From positions 487,825 through 551,824 of the forward strand of contig CAADRB010000071.1 of assembly GCA_900708905.1 (NCBI GenBank): a stretch of DNA of 64,000 bases, written 5' to 3'. This stretch comes from Hymenolepis diminuta (lineage: Eukaryota; Platyhelminthes; Cestoda; Cyclophyllidea; Hymenolepididae). A program made the translations under genes and the position numbers. Below, piece by piece: positions 1-14,609 of the stretch (position 1 is the stretch's first letter; the number at the start of each line of letters is the position of its first letter). Below the pieces are notes generated by a model. It was not told the origin of the DNA. It made no database searches and worked only from the letters and a program-made list of their open reading frames with translations.

Positions 1-3000
1 AGAAATGAAAATGCTCCAACTCCATTCTCATCAGTTATTCAGAGAAGTTTTAAGCGAGACATTTTCATCTTGGTTCTCAATTCTATATCCAGTTGTTTTC
101 AAAACATTGAAGAATTTATTCTCAACACTTATCAAAACTTCTCCAGTTAGGAAGATGGCGCATAATGTTGTTCGGTTACTTAGTGAAACCAACACCAACT
201 CCTACATATTACAAAACATATGAATAGGGAGGAGAAAAATTTGTTTATTCATTACGTACCACTGTGAAAATTCAGTGTCCGAAATTAGTGCCTCAGTGTT
301 CTTTGGCCCCAACAACTAATTTGAGAGGGTTTTTCATGAGTCGTCGGTATCAGTCGCGAAACCCCCCAAAATGAGTCATATTCACGTTTCCAATGTCTCA
401 TTTTAAATGAAAAGTCTTTATATTTGAATGGGCAGCCATGACTAAGGTAGTTACTGGTTATGCGAAATTGGTAACGCACATAGACTACCACACGAAATAT
501 AACGGAAACCCAACGTCTCACATATAGTGATGCATATTTCAATAGTTCATAAACCACCAAGCACGTTGCTACTGAATAATTGGAAGACGACTAGGCTAGC
601 AACCTCCAGTCCGCTACGGAAACACGTACACCAGTATGCGAACTAACATGAGCGCAGAGCATGTATCAACACGGGAGAACAGTGGTCATTGGCTAGAATA
701 TCTCCAACCTGTTTTACAGAATCGTGGCTATTTCCTCTTATCCTTTATACTCTATGCTTTTTGGTCAATCTTTCATACATCTTATAGACTTTATACCCCT
801 TCGTATTTGCTCGCCTTATGTACAGAATATCCGTTAATAAAACTTATTCAGGCCACGCTTCCAACAGGCTGCTCAAAAAGGTATCGGAGTAAGTCGACAC
901 CGATCCATATGTTCCTCCCTCACAAAAGGAGAAAGCAAGGGATTGGAAATGTTCGTAGAATGTTAAAACCTGAAAGGATACTGGAAGTTAATCCTTTTCC
1001 TGTCAAGAGTGAAATAGATAGAGAGAAAGATAAGAGGGGAGAGAAGAACGGGACATTAATGTTAACTACCACAAATTTTGAAGAAAACCATACATTTTAA
1101 GAAAGGGAGAAATAAGAAGCAGATATACTAAGAATTTCTCGAAATGGTTTCTTTTCTCTCTTTTATAGATTTTATACACGTATCAGCGCAGCATAATGAC
1201 GTTCTCTGACTTTTGTCGATGATGTTCTACCCAAAAATGCTTCCGAACATTCTTTACATTTCCTTTACCGTTAATCTGGCCGAAAAAGAATTTCGCATCC
1301 GCAGAGTGGAAAATCACTTCTACTAGTGAAATTTTGCCCAAAAGTGATGTAAATTGAAGTGTCTTTCCCAACTTGTAAAGTCAAAATAACAGAACCGTGT
1401 ATAAGCAAGTAGAGGTAACAAGAGGAAGGAGCTAATTTTGCTGTCAAAATAGAGTTTTTTTAACTTCACTGGGTGGAAAGATTTTGACAGATAACAAGTC
1501 CAAAATTTATGTTATTTCTTAATTAAATGAAATTAATAAGCAAAAAAACAGCAGACTTTTAAGCTCAATGACAGAAATCGTACAGGATGAATTAGAAAAT
1601 CTTGATTTCACCTTGAGTGAACACAGCATACGCAGCTCTGTTAACTTAGCATTTTCATCCATCTTATCTCTGCGATGTTGAACTTGTAAACTGCGGAATA
1701 GCATATAAGATCATTTGCCTTTTCAACCACTGGAGAAAAATTAAGGGAGTATGGCAAGACCGACCCCTCCTTGATTAAGTAATACCGGCTAATACGCAAT
1801 GAACAGCTTAGACAAGCATTTCCTGCAATCCAGGAGACGAATCACGAAAATTGAACTTTGGAATGTAAATTGTCCAGTTAGTAAATATTGCAAAACTCGA
1901 TCACAAAGACTAAATGAAGGAAGACTCTTTGATATCTTGACGTTGCTCTCAACATATTTCTGACTCCCTCCTCTTTATCGTTTGACTTACTGTTATTCGA
2001 TGTCAGTTTGCTTCCAAAACATGTAAAATTGCTTTGTATTACCGTGGAAAATAATAATAATAGAGGAAAATTGAAGAGAATATCGAAAAAAAATCATTGA
2101 ACTAACATGTGTCAATATCGATTATCGATAGTCATCAAACTTATTTCATAAATGCTATATCAATACTTTAATGCTTTTGTTTTTCTTATCAATAGCTCTA
2201 CCAATATTTTATGAAAAATGTTTCACGAAATTCATCATTGGTACAGAATAAAGATCTAAAAAGTGGAAACTTAACTTCGAGGAATTGAAAAATGGAATTC
2301 ATGAAGGTTTGAAAGCGTTCACGAAATATATGCGAAATAGGAGACTGCATGTAGCAGTCGCAGACAACGTAAATCAAAGGACCCCCCGAAAAGTTATTTC
2401 ACAGTGAGAAAATAAAAGAACAAGTCATATCGCTATGTGAATCAGTGCTGTAGCGCAAACTGACTTACTGATATCTGAGTAGAATGGTCCGCAGAACTGG
2501 CTAGTAATGGAGTGATGTTAAAGATGCTTATCTGTTGAAAAGCACTTTATTTTGTCGAGTTTTAAAGTTCCTATCATATATTGCATCTTTACTCTAACAA
2601 TGAGCTAAAATGTAGAATTTTTTCCCTGAAAAGTCTCTTAAATTACCATGGAGAAAAGAATATCATTGAATAGATAACTGGTCTCTCTGCACCTCCTTGT
2701 GATTCCTTTTTCGACTTTAAATGCGAAAACATGGAGGATCAGAACGCAAATATACAAGCAACAAGCATATTTCTTTACCAACAAGTGGAGAAGGAAAAAT
2801 TTAGATTGTTCTCTGATATTCGATTTTTCTTTAAGGGAGAGATTGCTACAAAAGCGAAGTCAATTAAAAACTCAGTGAATCAACTCTTCACTTTCCCTTT
2901 TACGAACCAAATTCGATGGAATAAAAAAGTTTAAACCGATCTTAAAAGCATTAAGACAGCATTAAAACAAAAGAAAATTTAACGCGAAGCCGAAAATAGA

Positions 3001-6000
3001 TTGAGGGATCAGTTGAAAGAGATCATAAAATTCAGGGCATCAAAACAGACCTACATAATCCGATTTATGTATTCATCAGTTGGAACTCTTTTTACATAAT
3101 ATACATAAATATATATTTCGGTGAATCATGTCCGAAAGTTTAAACTTCATAGTGTGACCCTACGCCCTAAGGCGATAGTTTAGATCTTGTTGAATAATTA
3201 ATTAAACTACGAGGTTGGTCGTGTCATTCCGGTACATCTGCTTGCGTCGACATCCGAAAAGCAGGTGGTTAGTTCAGACTAACATAGCGATCTGACGCCT
3301 TATCAACCTCATTAGTATAAGCAAGCGAAGTTTAAGACATTGATAAAATCTGCTACCCTAAGTAGGAGAAAAGGGATGTAAATTATCCTGTATAGTGTAA
3401 GGAAAACGTATCTTGCAGTCTCTTTAAATGTCGCCATTCCTGTTATTGGATGTGCACCGACGGTACTGAAACTATGCCATGGGAAATAATTCTGATGCGT
3501 AAGCGGCCTTTATACTATCGATGTAAACACTAGCAAATCCCTTTAATCCAGACCACTCTTAAGTACCCACAGCTGTCTATTTCACATCAGTGCTTTAGAG
3601 AATGAAGAAACAGGCACGAGAAAGTTAAAGATCATCTATTTTGTGAATGATTTCATTTGCTCTACTTCTTTAAGTGAGGAGATTGTTTCTGAAAGAACAG
3701 CTGACAGAAATCTCCGGTTTTCGAGTTGCTTGTATGAATAATCGTAAAATTTCCCAGAGAGTTATGTCCGATCGTTATAGCTAAGGGAAATAAATGCAAA
3801 CTTACAACTATATATAGCGATTTATTTGCTTTCCGCTAATACATCTATCAAACACTCATCAATTGAAATAGTTTGCTGTGATAACTTCGGGCAACTTGAT
3901 GATAGGATATTAACTTCTAAATTTGAATGATTATAACACGAATGAAACTAAGGTAGAACTAGGCGTATTCAATGCATAAATCGACCTCTGTCACAACTGA
4001 GGATGTCAACTGTCTGAGAATGTCTACAGAAAAGAAAAAAATGCTCAGGCACCATCGACAGGATCACTGTTCCTGGGTCATGACAATCAGCAAGGGCCTT
4101 CAGTGCCCTTTTCCTGGATGCTTTAAAGTCTTCTATTAGACAAAAATGGCTCAAATGCCACATCAGAATATCATCAAAATATCGTCAGAACAATGGCGCA
4201 TATTTTTCCCAACTGGGTAACGATAATGTAAAATCCCGAATCCCATGAACCAAATTTCCTTCCCCTCTCCCCTAATTGTTTCTTTCCAGCTATGTATCCG
4301 CCTCTCCTAATAATACAATGTATTCTGGCCTCTAAATAAACTGACCTCGTAGATTTACACTTCCGTAGCATAATATTTCGATAATGAACGAACAAAAAAT
4401 ATGTACGTACATATATACTGACTCAAATTTTAGGGACAGAAATGTATCTGAAAGTTGACAAACGTCAAAAAGGAGAAAAGCGTTGATGTGTGACTTTTTT
4501 CCTCTTGGAAAGCTGTAAAATAAACAAAATGAGCGATGAATATCGCGACTCTGCATAATTTATCTAAATGGCCATAATTTGGAGAAGTCTCAGATTAGAT
4601 GAACCAAGCGAGCTTAAACGCAAGCATTTATTAAACAATCATTTCTGAAAGGAGATTGAAGGTACTGAGTAATTGTTAAGTCATTCTCTATTTAAAAGAA
4701 CCAAGTCATCCATTTGTCAATTGAGCTGTCGGTAGCTCTTAGCTGCGATAGGATACAAATAAATTGATTGAATCAACCGCTCAACAAACTCGGAATATCG
4801 TGGATATAATTGCTCCCACGAACCTGGGCGTCAATGGTAAAATTTGAACGCCAGAACGTAGCGCACCAACTGTGCTTCAAATGAGAATATGGGTGTCGTA
4901 ATTCTCTCAGAAGTAAACAAATTAGGACTCTTGATGCTCTGACTGCCTATTTCTCACTTTATTAGACCCGTTTCACGATTTGTTATTTGTGTACTTTCCT
5001 GTGATTAAAACCTGGAAGTTGTTTGCATAAAAAATTAAAAAAATCTGAAGAAAACATATATAACATGGAATTTTATGTCAAATCCGATTCTTATATAAAG
5101 ATTCACTTTCAGCTTCCTAAACCACTGGGGACTGTAGAAACGAACTCGACATGATAGCTCTTGAGAGTCTGAGAGCATGCTTCACTAATGATCCATTAAC
5201 ACCTTTGAACTCAAAAAAAAAACTTTTTTTCTGAATTGGATGGTGTGCTGATAACTTGGTAGATTATTAAACATTTGCCCTTCATTGGAGATTTTATGAG
5301 GAATTATTTTGAGTCACTCTCTATTCATAGAGACCTACTGACACAAAATTGCAGAACCGTTAGATTCGTGCCAGTAGTCACGAAAATTGTTTCGTAAGCT
5401 GATCAAAATATGTGCATTATCGATAGTTCTATTATCTTGGAGACTGATCAGACAGTTAAATAGTGCTGGGAAAAATAACACTTAAAGTTCTTAAAATACT
5501 TTTGTACACACTCGTTGAAATTGAGTCAGGATCATCCGTTAGAATGTCGTACGAACAAAAACACAAAAAATTTTGAACCCTAATCAATAATACTTTGAAT
5601 GATAATATCGTCGGCCAAGTCAATAAGGAGTCATTGGATTCGATAGTCTTCGGGGCACATTAAGTCGTCAAAGGCCAATCGCTTTGGTCAATTCTAGTCA
5701 ACGAGAGAGTTGAAATAATGTGAATTCTCCATCCGAAAGACTCCAGAATGTAAGTCATTTGTCCAAGATGGACTTTGAAAAAGGCTTTCTTTCAACAGAC
5801 TTGGAAATTGTTAGCATACCTGCCTTGTAATAATGTGTGCTGTGTAATTACACTCAGCATCAGTTATCAGTTATTCTTAAAATTTGAATAAGGTCGAGAA
5901 AGAAGCTGTGTTATCTACATTTAGGAAATTTTATTTGTTCGCATTTTCAAGCCTTTTCTGCCTTATCCAGATAGCAAACCAGAACATTATTTTCCGCTTT

Positions 6001-8040
6001 CAAGGAGTTATGAAACTCTTCTCAAGAATATTTCCGAAACGAAACACAAATATCAAAACAAAACGAAGAATTCTGAAAATGAAAAGTGGTCATCTGTATA
6101 AATCTAAATCCCGACAAATTCAAATTCAAGACACTAATTTAGCGCGCCTATAGATTAATAAATCGATAAATCAGAAAGAAGATTTCCATCAGTGAATTTT
6201 CACATGAAAAATTATGATTTTATTAATTTCTTTAATTTCTTTAAATTCGTAAAGTTAAAAAAACCGCTAAATTTAAACTCAGAAGTGCAGAGAAAAGGAA
6301 TAGGATGAATTCTGCCAACTTATTTGCAACAGAGCAGACAGATTCTGTATAGAAGAGAAGCTATCAACGAAGTTGCCAATTGCGCAAGAAATTTCAATAA
6401 ATATTACGCATTCCATGTTCGAATCGTATCTTAGATGCAACCTTTTGTTTAAATGAGCCAACTTTAAACATCCCAGCTCTAATAACTTTGCTTTAATATT
6501 ATCCAGCCTCTGATATAGATAAACAAATATCTATGTCTATATATTCGCTCATCTTGTCGGTTATCCACAATCGCCACTTCTTTCCGATTATTAATGGATT
6601 TAAAAACTCGTAATCTAATTTTGCAAAATGCCAAGTTCACACAAAATTCTGATTCTGAAATATTTCTTCCCGCATTAAAAATGCCTGAATTTTGTAGAAT
6701 TCCAAGCTGTAAATTCAAAATATGTTATATCCAGCTTCTCAACTTTCTCAGAAAAAGGGTAAACTTTCACGAACCTTTCGTGTTCAGAAAGCTTCCACAA
6801 TAAAAAGAAATCAAGTATGTCGTCGAGCATTAACAAACACACCTGTGGACAATATGAAAGATATTTATGAAAAAGTGCTAGGCAGATAAAGTGCTTAAAA
6901 TATCAGAAACTTTGAGGCTAAATAATGTTATTGTACAAATTTTTGAAGGGAAAGATAAGGTGGGAAGTTAGACAACACTAAAAAAAGCATATATATATTC
7001 GGCGCTTCTTCATCGAATGACAGATCCATAAAATTCGTTGAGAACATAGACTTTCAGCGAGACTCCCAAAATAATGCGTGTCTAACTCTCATACAAAATC
7101 CTAGTAAACGTTGATTTATGCTGTCAGGATCATCGAGTATTTTAACTAAACTACACAGTCGTTTATTAAAAAAGTCTCCACATAGCGTGAGACAATGTTT
7201 TAGTGTTCAGCGCATACAGAGTTCAGAAACTTGATACTCATCTGTATATGTCCAGTGAGCGATATAAAATTGATCGAGATAAGTGTAGCAGAATACGAAA
7301 TACTCAAGAGACCTCACTATGCCAACTCTCTGAACAACATCTATTCAATGAGTCAGTGGTCATATTACAATTTACTCGTTCAACTACCGATTTCTTAGCA
7401 TCTGATAAGTGGATTTGGCGCGCAGTAAACCGGTAAACACCTACTGTTTACTATTCAGTCCATTTTCTTATGATTTTCGGGAATCAAATTATGTTAACGA
7501 TCAAACTTGAATCATCGATTGTGAAACAAATTACAGGATCATTTAATTTGCTGATAAATGAAAAAGCTTACAAAATGGCGCCTTAACTAATCAAGTTTTG
7601 AAAGATTTAAAGCGTCCATAAATGGAACATAGACTTCTCGGTGCAACAAGTACTCGCATGAACCTCTCAAGAATCATTTATGAAGGCAAGATTAGTTGAT
7701 GTGATTTATCAAAGACTCTGCTCCATTTGTTGTATCTATGACTTTATGTCCTCGAAAGATGCCTCGATACATCAACTTCCCAAAGTCAAAGTCGCGGAAT
7801 TTTCGAAAGAAATCAACTAAGCAAGCTCAAAACAGAATAGCTTTTGATAGCATAGTCCTAGGTCTCCCTGAAAAGAAGCCGCAACGAAAGACCAGTTCCA
7901 TCATTAACTCAGCTAACAAAACATTTTCCTAAGAAGAGTCTCCTTGCAGCGTTCAAGGGTGCCCAATTTCGAAAATACAGTGAGTGAAAGATTGGCTCCA
8001 TCATGTTAACAACCTAATTTGCATTGTGGACTTCCTCTTG
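1..8040. other. Non-coding stretch, no gene recognised
   Basis: This AT-rich stretch has short random ORFs only. The longest, 154 codons at 636-1100, has no recognisable domain and starts inside a dispersed repeat copy. The interval contains one fragment of repeat family B (about 541-700) and one partial copy of repeat family A (about 3168-3250). I saw no splice-flanked exon resembling a known protein, no tRNA and no other RNA gene. Confidence 0.6.
541..700 (+). repeat. Dispersed repeat family B, copy 1 (partial)
   Basis: This copy contains the family hallmark, a stretch like TTGCTACTGAATAATTGGAA near 563, followed about 70 bases on by ACTAACATGAGCGCAGAGC. The same two blocks in the same order recur near 41,609-41,670. 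The first block also recurs near 35,841. No coding capacity is seen. Confidence 0.5.
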
Positions 8041-8065
8041 TTACAAATTTTGCTCTCATTGTGAA

Positions 8066-8102
8066 TATATAAGACGCGTCGACAGCTAGCCAGTCAGTCA
8101 GT
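8066..8102 (+). promoter_or_regulatory. TATA-box/initiator-like core promoter candidate
   Basis: TATATAAG at 8066-8073 is followed about 25 bases downstream by a triple CAGT run (8091-8102) that resembles an initiator. The 150 bases after it are more GC-rich than their surroundings and contain TGAGTCA (AP-1-like). No downstream gene is recognised, only tiny ORFs starting near 8157 and 8203. It could be chance. Confidence 0.25.
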
Positions 8103-8459
8103 AGGTCGGGGTTGTGTAGTTGTCCGGATGTGGGAATGCTGAGTCACACAACTAGGATGATGATGACGATGAACACGACCACGGCGGCCACAGTCAGTCA
8201 GTCATGAAGAAGTTTACGATTCGTGGCTTATGACCCTCCTCCCCCACCTTTTAACCCATCTCTTGCCCCTTCCAAATCTCCCCCTCCCTCCTTCACCCTC
8301 TTAGATCTAAGGATAAATTTCGGATTTATAGATGCGATTGTAGATTATCCACTAGGAACTGTAATAAGCTATTATATTTCCTTAGCAGGGACAATGAGAT
8401 TAAAAATAGGAGGTTATTAAATCATGTTGAATATAAACCCTTGGAATGCGGAATCGGAT

Positions 8460-11400
8460 AACGATTGCTACGCTAGTCGGAGTTAACTGCAATTATTTAA
8501 CTGATAAGACGAAAATTTCTATATTGATTTAACATACAAAGATGAGAAATTTTAAAGGCGGAGGACAAAAATATTGCTACATTTGCAGTTAAATAAAGCG
8601 AAAAAACAAAGAAGAAGATCCAAAACACTTCACTTCAATAACATCGCAATTCTATGGCGAGAACGGAACGCAATTGAAAGCAAACAATTAACGGAAGAAC
8701 ATGAACAACAACTGCCCGATACGTTGAACTGAAGAATTGTCCAACGCTTCACGAACCGTCTCCGGTATGAGACTCACATTTAACAGCCTTCTCTAGCATT
8801 AAATAATTCATTGGAGGATTAATGATGACTAAATATATTATATCTGACTTAACTATTAGGCCGTCGGCACACCTCAACGAAATGAATTTCCAAATCCGGA
8901 AGATAAGTGCTTACGTATTTCCCTAGTGGGATATAAATATTTAGCAAGCGTATAAGCTTGTAGTAACTGGGCGCCCTGACTAATAGACCTACTCAATCGT
9001 TTTGCTGCTTCATATCCCAATCCAAGCCATCAATTGCTCATCAGTGAACAAAGAACGCAAAATCAATTAATCGCCTTATCGTACCCCATTTTGACTGTTC
9101 CTAATAATTAGGCTTGTCCTCGCACAATACTAACGCTTCAACATTCCTGCGACTGCTTCCCCCTCTGATTCATTTTCAGTCACCCAAAACGCATTTGTTC
9201 AATCCAACTCTTAGTCTTCCCACTCGAGAAAGTCTCTTTCACCCTCCTGGTCTTAAGAAGATCATAAGTTTTATTAGCTAATTATAATGCATTAGAAAAT
9301 TAAAATTAAGAAGTATTCTTCATTGAGCCACACCGAAAATTCAAATACATCGGATTTGAGGAAAGAATAAAACCCAATATCACTTTTTTATTAACGTCAA
9401 ATAAATAATAAGTCTTAACCAACAATGAAAAAATTATTTCTATCTAAATTATACATTCGAATATAATATCGACACAAATAAGCTAGTCGAAATTGTAAAA
9501 TAACAAAAGCTTAATTAAAATGTACAATTAGCTTCAAGAATATAACTGAAATTGAATAATACAGGGGAAGGTTTAGCGACAGGAAGTGATTATGGAAAAA
9601 ACGACAAGGTTATGATTACCACTATGTATTTACGAGCAATTTGATCATAAGTATTAGTGATTTATTGGAGTAAGCAAAATTAAAATTTCGATGAAATTAA
9701 AGTTAGTAATTTCGTGACCAAACGCCAATTATATCTCATGTAATCGAAATGTGGATTGAACAATCTATTTAGTTGGAAAACTTAAACTGAATCGATTGCT
9801 TTTATGCGAAAGTGGCATTCAAATGAAACCTTTATCAAAATAAAGGTCAAAATACAGGGACAAATAAAAATTATCATATAAAATATTCTATATTATGATA
9901 TAAAATAAAATCAGCTGTTGGGTTAGGGCTTTAAAAAGAAAAATAAATGGGTAGCGAAAATTACATAATCCTCAACTTAGCTGAAATACGTAAATTTTTA
10001 AAAGTAAAAACTAAGACTAAAATTTACCAGATTTATTAATTTATAATCTGACTGATAATAAATTGATATAACTAGAGAATATATGAGCATTATAATATAG
10101 GTACAAGAAGATGAAGATAAAATTTTATTGCTAATCATTTAAACCATTACATAAAAAAATTATGATATTCTGTTTTTACGTATTTCAATGACAAATAAAA
10201 TACGTTTAAAAAATAATAAACACTATTTCAGGAAACACTTACTCAGCAAATATAGATAGCCTATATACATCGTAATTGTATACACAGACAAGAAAAACGC
10301 GTACAACTAGTCATCAAACTCCCGCAATCGTTCTGAAGGCCACATCTCACTTGATTATCCATGTAAACAACTACTGGTTGACATTTTAATTTGGAAACCA
10401 AGTTAAAAGCAATCAATTGGTTTAACCTGTTTTACCTTGTTTTTTGATATTTAATGCGTTAATTATGATTAGTTAATTAATTTTATTGACATATATCTGA
10501 TAAGATATTATTACCCACAGTAATACAAAAAATGTACAATGTTAATTTTAAAAAGTAATTTAAATCGGTTAACAGAAAGTGCAATAACCGATAAAGTGGA
10601 GGTGATCAAAAAAATACAAAGCGCAATGTAAACGTATCTAAGTCTTACTTTATTTGACACTTTGAATAAGTTTTGTTACCTTTACTAAATGAATATCATG
10701 CGTTCCACGATTCACATTTCACGATTCATTCCTTCAGTTTCAGCAAATGCTTTCTGCCAAAGTTGCTTATTGACCGGTATCGTAATTTGATCAAAAAACC
10801 TGGGTCTTGCCGCTTCATTTTCGATTTCTCCCCACTGGTTGAGAAGGCAAACTATTCTCAGACGATGTTCGGCAGCTTACAAATTTATTATAGCAGAGAC
10901 GAGATAGCTAACAACTGTAAGTTAGCGGAGCTTTGTAAGCTTTTTTCACTCTAAGCGGGTCAGGTTTTAATGCTATTCACTATTTTGTTTACTTGATTTT
11001 AGACTCTAAATATTCACTTTAAATATGGTACAGTTACGTAACTTATAACTCAGGGGCAAAACACCATACAAGTTTAGTAATCCATCCATAAAACTCGCTC
11101 ATTTAATTTTCAGAAAGATCTCAAAAGGGACTTTTGAAAACCTACTATATGATGCAACCAATTTAATATATGATAAAACTTCGTCCAATTTTCGCTTTAA
11201 CATGTTTATTTAATTGGAAATTCCTCATTAGTGTTTGATTATACATAGGAGGGAATTTTTTAAAGCATTCCGTCTTATCGAAAAGCATTTTTCGATATTC
11301 GTTTATTATTATCTTATTTCCAACGTTTTATCACCATTTCTATTTCGTTTAATTCTCATTCGCCTACCTAACACGAAAATGTACCAGACATTGGAATTTG

Positions 11401-12990
11401 TGTAATCAGTCATTAGTTGGAATTTAATAATTAATCTTTATATCATGCTTTAAACGAGAGGCATCGATATCATTAAATTATATACTTTCATTTATCTATA
11501 GTATTGTTAAAGTGATAGCGCCATATATGTCCACATTAAATTTTATAATACTTTCAATGTGATATCTAATATTAAGTTGGATGAAAATTATTTTTAATGA
11601 TGTTTTATCAATAATTTTGAGCTTTTTAAAACGTCCACTCTGTTGATATGTAAAAATAAGACCCAACGCTCATTTTTGAACTTGTTATTCAAAGTAGAAG
11701 AATAGGGAAATAGGTTGCGACTCCTTGGAATATGTGACTCAATAGATGTCGCGAATGACAAAAATTCTGCCATTTATTTTTAGCATATCCTCATCACAGA
11801 ACGTGCTAAATTCTATTTGTTTTTTTATCCATTTAATGTAATAATTAATAGTATAGATTTTGCAATTATGAGGGAATAGTTGGTTAGTTTTTATATTTAA
11901 TCTTTAAATTTGCCGCATATTTCACGTTGATTCAAAAGTTATTAATTTTGTTATTCTAATACATGAATGGCTAATTTCCTTCATCATGCATTTGATGCCT
12001 ATTAGCATTTAAGTAACTTATTCAGTTAATAGCTAATATATATTTTTCCCTTTAGCCACATATGTGATTTCAAATCTATCGGTTGATAAATTTGCAGGCC
12101 ATGCCTCCCACGGGTTGTGTTGTATTTGTTCTATTTTGTGCTTGAAAAGATACAAACTATCCATTCTTACTTTTCGTGTTATTTCACAATCAGACTCAGG
12201 TATCATAGTAATCGTATCGTACTTAACAACGCTAAATTTTAATCGTCACATAGCATTCCATCACAGCATGGTTTATTGGTATTTTTACCGCCTGTTTATT
12301 GCGTTAGTAAATTACAGAACTATCCATCATCAAATCATCATAATATCTAGTATGTGATATCATTAATCAAACACTCTTATATCCTATGATAGTCAGATAA
12401 TAATAATGACCCTAGGATAATCGATGGACCGGACCACTCGATAACCTGCGAGTATACATAGGGGTGACATTATTTACAGTCGTGATGCAGTTCCGGACTC
12501 ATATCTCCTCTTTTTCTGAAAATTATATTCCTACAATCCTCTTAAGATTCTTTGTACCGATTTTCGCCTTGATTAGAATCTTTAGCGGAAGTCAAATATA
12601 GATCGATAAATGGTCACCCAATATGTGCGCATTTGAATTTTAGGTAAACTTCTAAAGCGGAATATCGATTTATTCGTCCTCCAACTTCCAGACTTTCTTG
12701 GACCAGAAGTAATAGGGGATCTGAAAATCTATCTAAAGAAGGGAAATTTATCGTTAACTACATTCGCGACGTTAATTAATTAGCTTTATAATTACCTTGT
12801 ACTCGCCAATCCTGTTTAGTTTCTTTTACTTTGTATGACTCATTCTTAGTAGTTGTTTATCTTTTGCTTGTACGTTCAAAATAAGTACCATGATGCAGTT
12901 TTCTTTCAGGTAATTGTTATGTGATTCCAAAAAAAATTGACTTCATTTCTACACTTCTCATTAAAATTCTGGGAAATATATATGAGGGAT
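8460..12990. other. AT-rich non-coding stretch
   Basis: I see no gene here. The stretch from about 9,280 to 12,400 is extremely AT-rich with many short A/T palindromes. A repeat family B fragment lies at about 9,000-9,280. ORFs at 10,673-10,954 and 12,064-12,357 lack ATG-led coding character or any known motif. Confidence 0.6.
9000..9280 (+). repeat. Dispersed repeat family B, copy 2 (3' part)
   Basis: The block CCAACTCTTAGTCTTCCCAC near 9200, then GAGAAAGTCT and AGAAGATCATA followed by TTTTATT, parallels in order and spacing the copies at about 13,395-13,480 and 36,030-36,090. I estimate 65-75 percent identity by eye. Confidence 0.5.
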
Positions 12991-13240
12991 AGAAGGTAAT
13001 TCTACAAAAAAACACTTATATAACCTTATCAACTCATTATTCGTCAGCGTACATTAGCCTATTACATTAATGTCGCCTATGTTTGTCCCGTTGATTGCTC
13101 CCTTTACCTGGATCTAATCTCCATGTAGCCTGACCTGACCCCACTGTAATGTCAGCGTTTGCACAAGATCTTCAACGACATACAGGATGACTCATGTCTG
13201 CGTTGTCAGGTGATGACTTTTTAGTGGCTGCTCATCAGAC

Positions 13241-13248
13241 TATAAAAG
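13241..13248 (+). promoter_or_regulatory. Consensus TATA box candidate
   Basis: TATAAAAG matches the metazoan TATA consensus. An AP-1-like TGACTCA lies about 60 bases upstream. The first downstream ATG (13,398) opens only an 18-codon ORF. It sits at the edge of a repeat family B copy, so it may be the internal promoter of that element rather than of a host gene. Confidence 0.25.
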
Positions 13249-13289
13249 GACACAATAAAATCAACTAAACTCGGCCTACCTTAATTCGG

Positions 13290-13490
13290 ATCGTTTATCA
13301 GAACCGCATTGCCACTCACACTTGTTCCGTGGTCTTCCAGCTCTTCTTCCTGCTTCCTTACTTCGTCCCTCATTTCCTGTCCCTGTCTATTATAATCATG
13401 GTGTTACTCAACTCTCAGTCTTCTGATTTGAAAAAGACTATTGTTTTCTGTTAACCTTTAGGAAGATCATACATTTTATTGGGGGATATC
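13290..13490 (+). repeat. Dispersed repeat family B, copy 3 (3' part)
   Basis: This copy shares ACTCAACTCTC, a TTTGAAAAAGACTATTGTTT-like block, CTGTTAACCTTTAGGAAGATC and a TTTTATT tail with the copies near 9.2 kb and 36.05 kb. It is non-coding. Confidence 0.5.
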
Positions 13491-13654
13491 TCTTGGCCCA
13501 ACTCGGTTAGCCTCCTAAAATTGTTCTACTGACCGGACTTACTTCTACTTTAGCCTCCTGTTCGAACTTACCGTTTCCATTCTCCTTAATCTCGTTTTGT
13601 GGGAAGACTGTTTTAAGCTAAAGGGTTTGAAGTATCACACATCAATCAATAAAA

Positions 13655-13720
13655 ATTTTTTATCCTGCTAAAAGTATGTGAAACAGACCCCTTCGAACAC
13701 AGCCTCTCTCCGTCCTTTGG
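13655..13720 (-). repeat. Dispersed repeat family D, inverted copy
   Basis: Read on the minus strand this contains GGGTCTGTTTCACATACTTT, preceded by GAGGCTGTGTTCGAAGG. The plus-strand copy at about 44,305-44,345 matches nearly base for base. Weaker relatives lie at about 54,325 and 60,050. Confidence 0.5.
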
Positions 13721-14609
13721 CTTTGGGGTGCAATATGGCCAGCAATTTAGCTGCATGAGATGGTCGGGTGCTGAACTATTCCACAATACGTAGAAAGCTC
13801 TGATGTTTTGCCTCGACGCTTAAACTCATCTACACAGGCTGTTATGGATTTAAACCCTCCTCAATACAACCGCCGGTTATCTCATATTGATTCCAATCGG
13901 CATTTACGGACTCATCTCGACTCAAAACTCCTTGCCAACCTCCATTTTTTAGCCTTCGCAATGCAGCTCTCTGTCACCACCCTGTCCTCCTATCTTGTTT
14001 TGTGGTGCAGAGTTTAGAATTTGAAAAATGATAACCAAGAAATATTACCATTCACTAAATGAATCTAAACTATAACTAATAAAACAGAACTGATCTCATC
14101 GCGCTATGTTATAGTGTATCACCGGATACCCAGGCTATCAGTGCTACAAATAAACCCGATAGGGCCTACATGAATTAATACACGATAAATGCACCTAACC
14201 ACACTCCATTACAAGGGCAGCCACCTAAACCGAGTAAAAATCATACTGCTTTACTGGCAATATTTAGTTACCGATTCAACTAAATCAAACCGACCAAAGG
14301 CCAAACCCAAACCCAACCCCCATAGACACAGGACAAGGAAATAACAAAACGACTTCATTTTGTGAAATGCATACATTTCCAGGGCATTCATATTTAGATA
14401 TAGAAGAGGGAGGGAAAAGGGAGTATTGTGGGAGGGGATCAAGAGCGAGGTAATATGCATGTCTGTTTGTATGTCAGAGAGACATCCCTCTCACACACAA
14501 CCGGGGTCAGGGGTCACACACAAAATATATATCGCAATTTCTCATCATGACAGGAGCGGGCGCTTCGATGAGTACGTACGGAGGGAATGGTCAGGGAGTC
14601 AGATAGATG

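Noticed and set aside
636..1100. 154-codon ORF on the plus strand
   Set aside because: It begins inside a repeat family B fragment, has no recognisable motif and lacks splice or promoter context.
3969..4163. Minus-strand 64-codon ORF resembling a reverse-transcribed gene piece
   Set aside because: No reverse transcriptase, integrase or gag motif can be seen in it or nearby.
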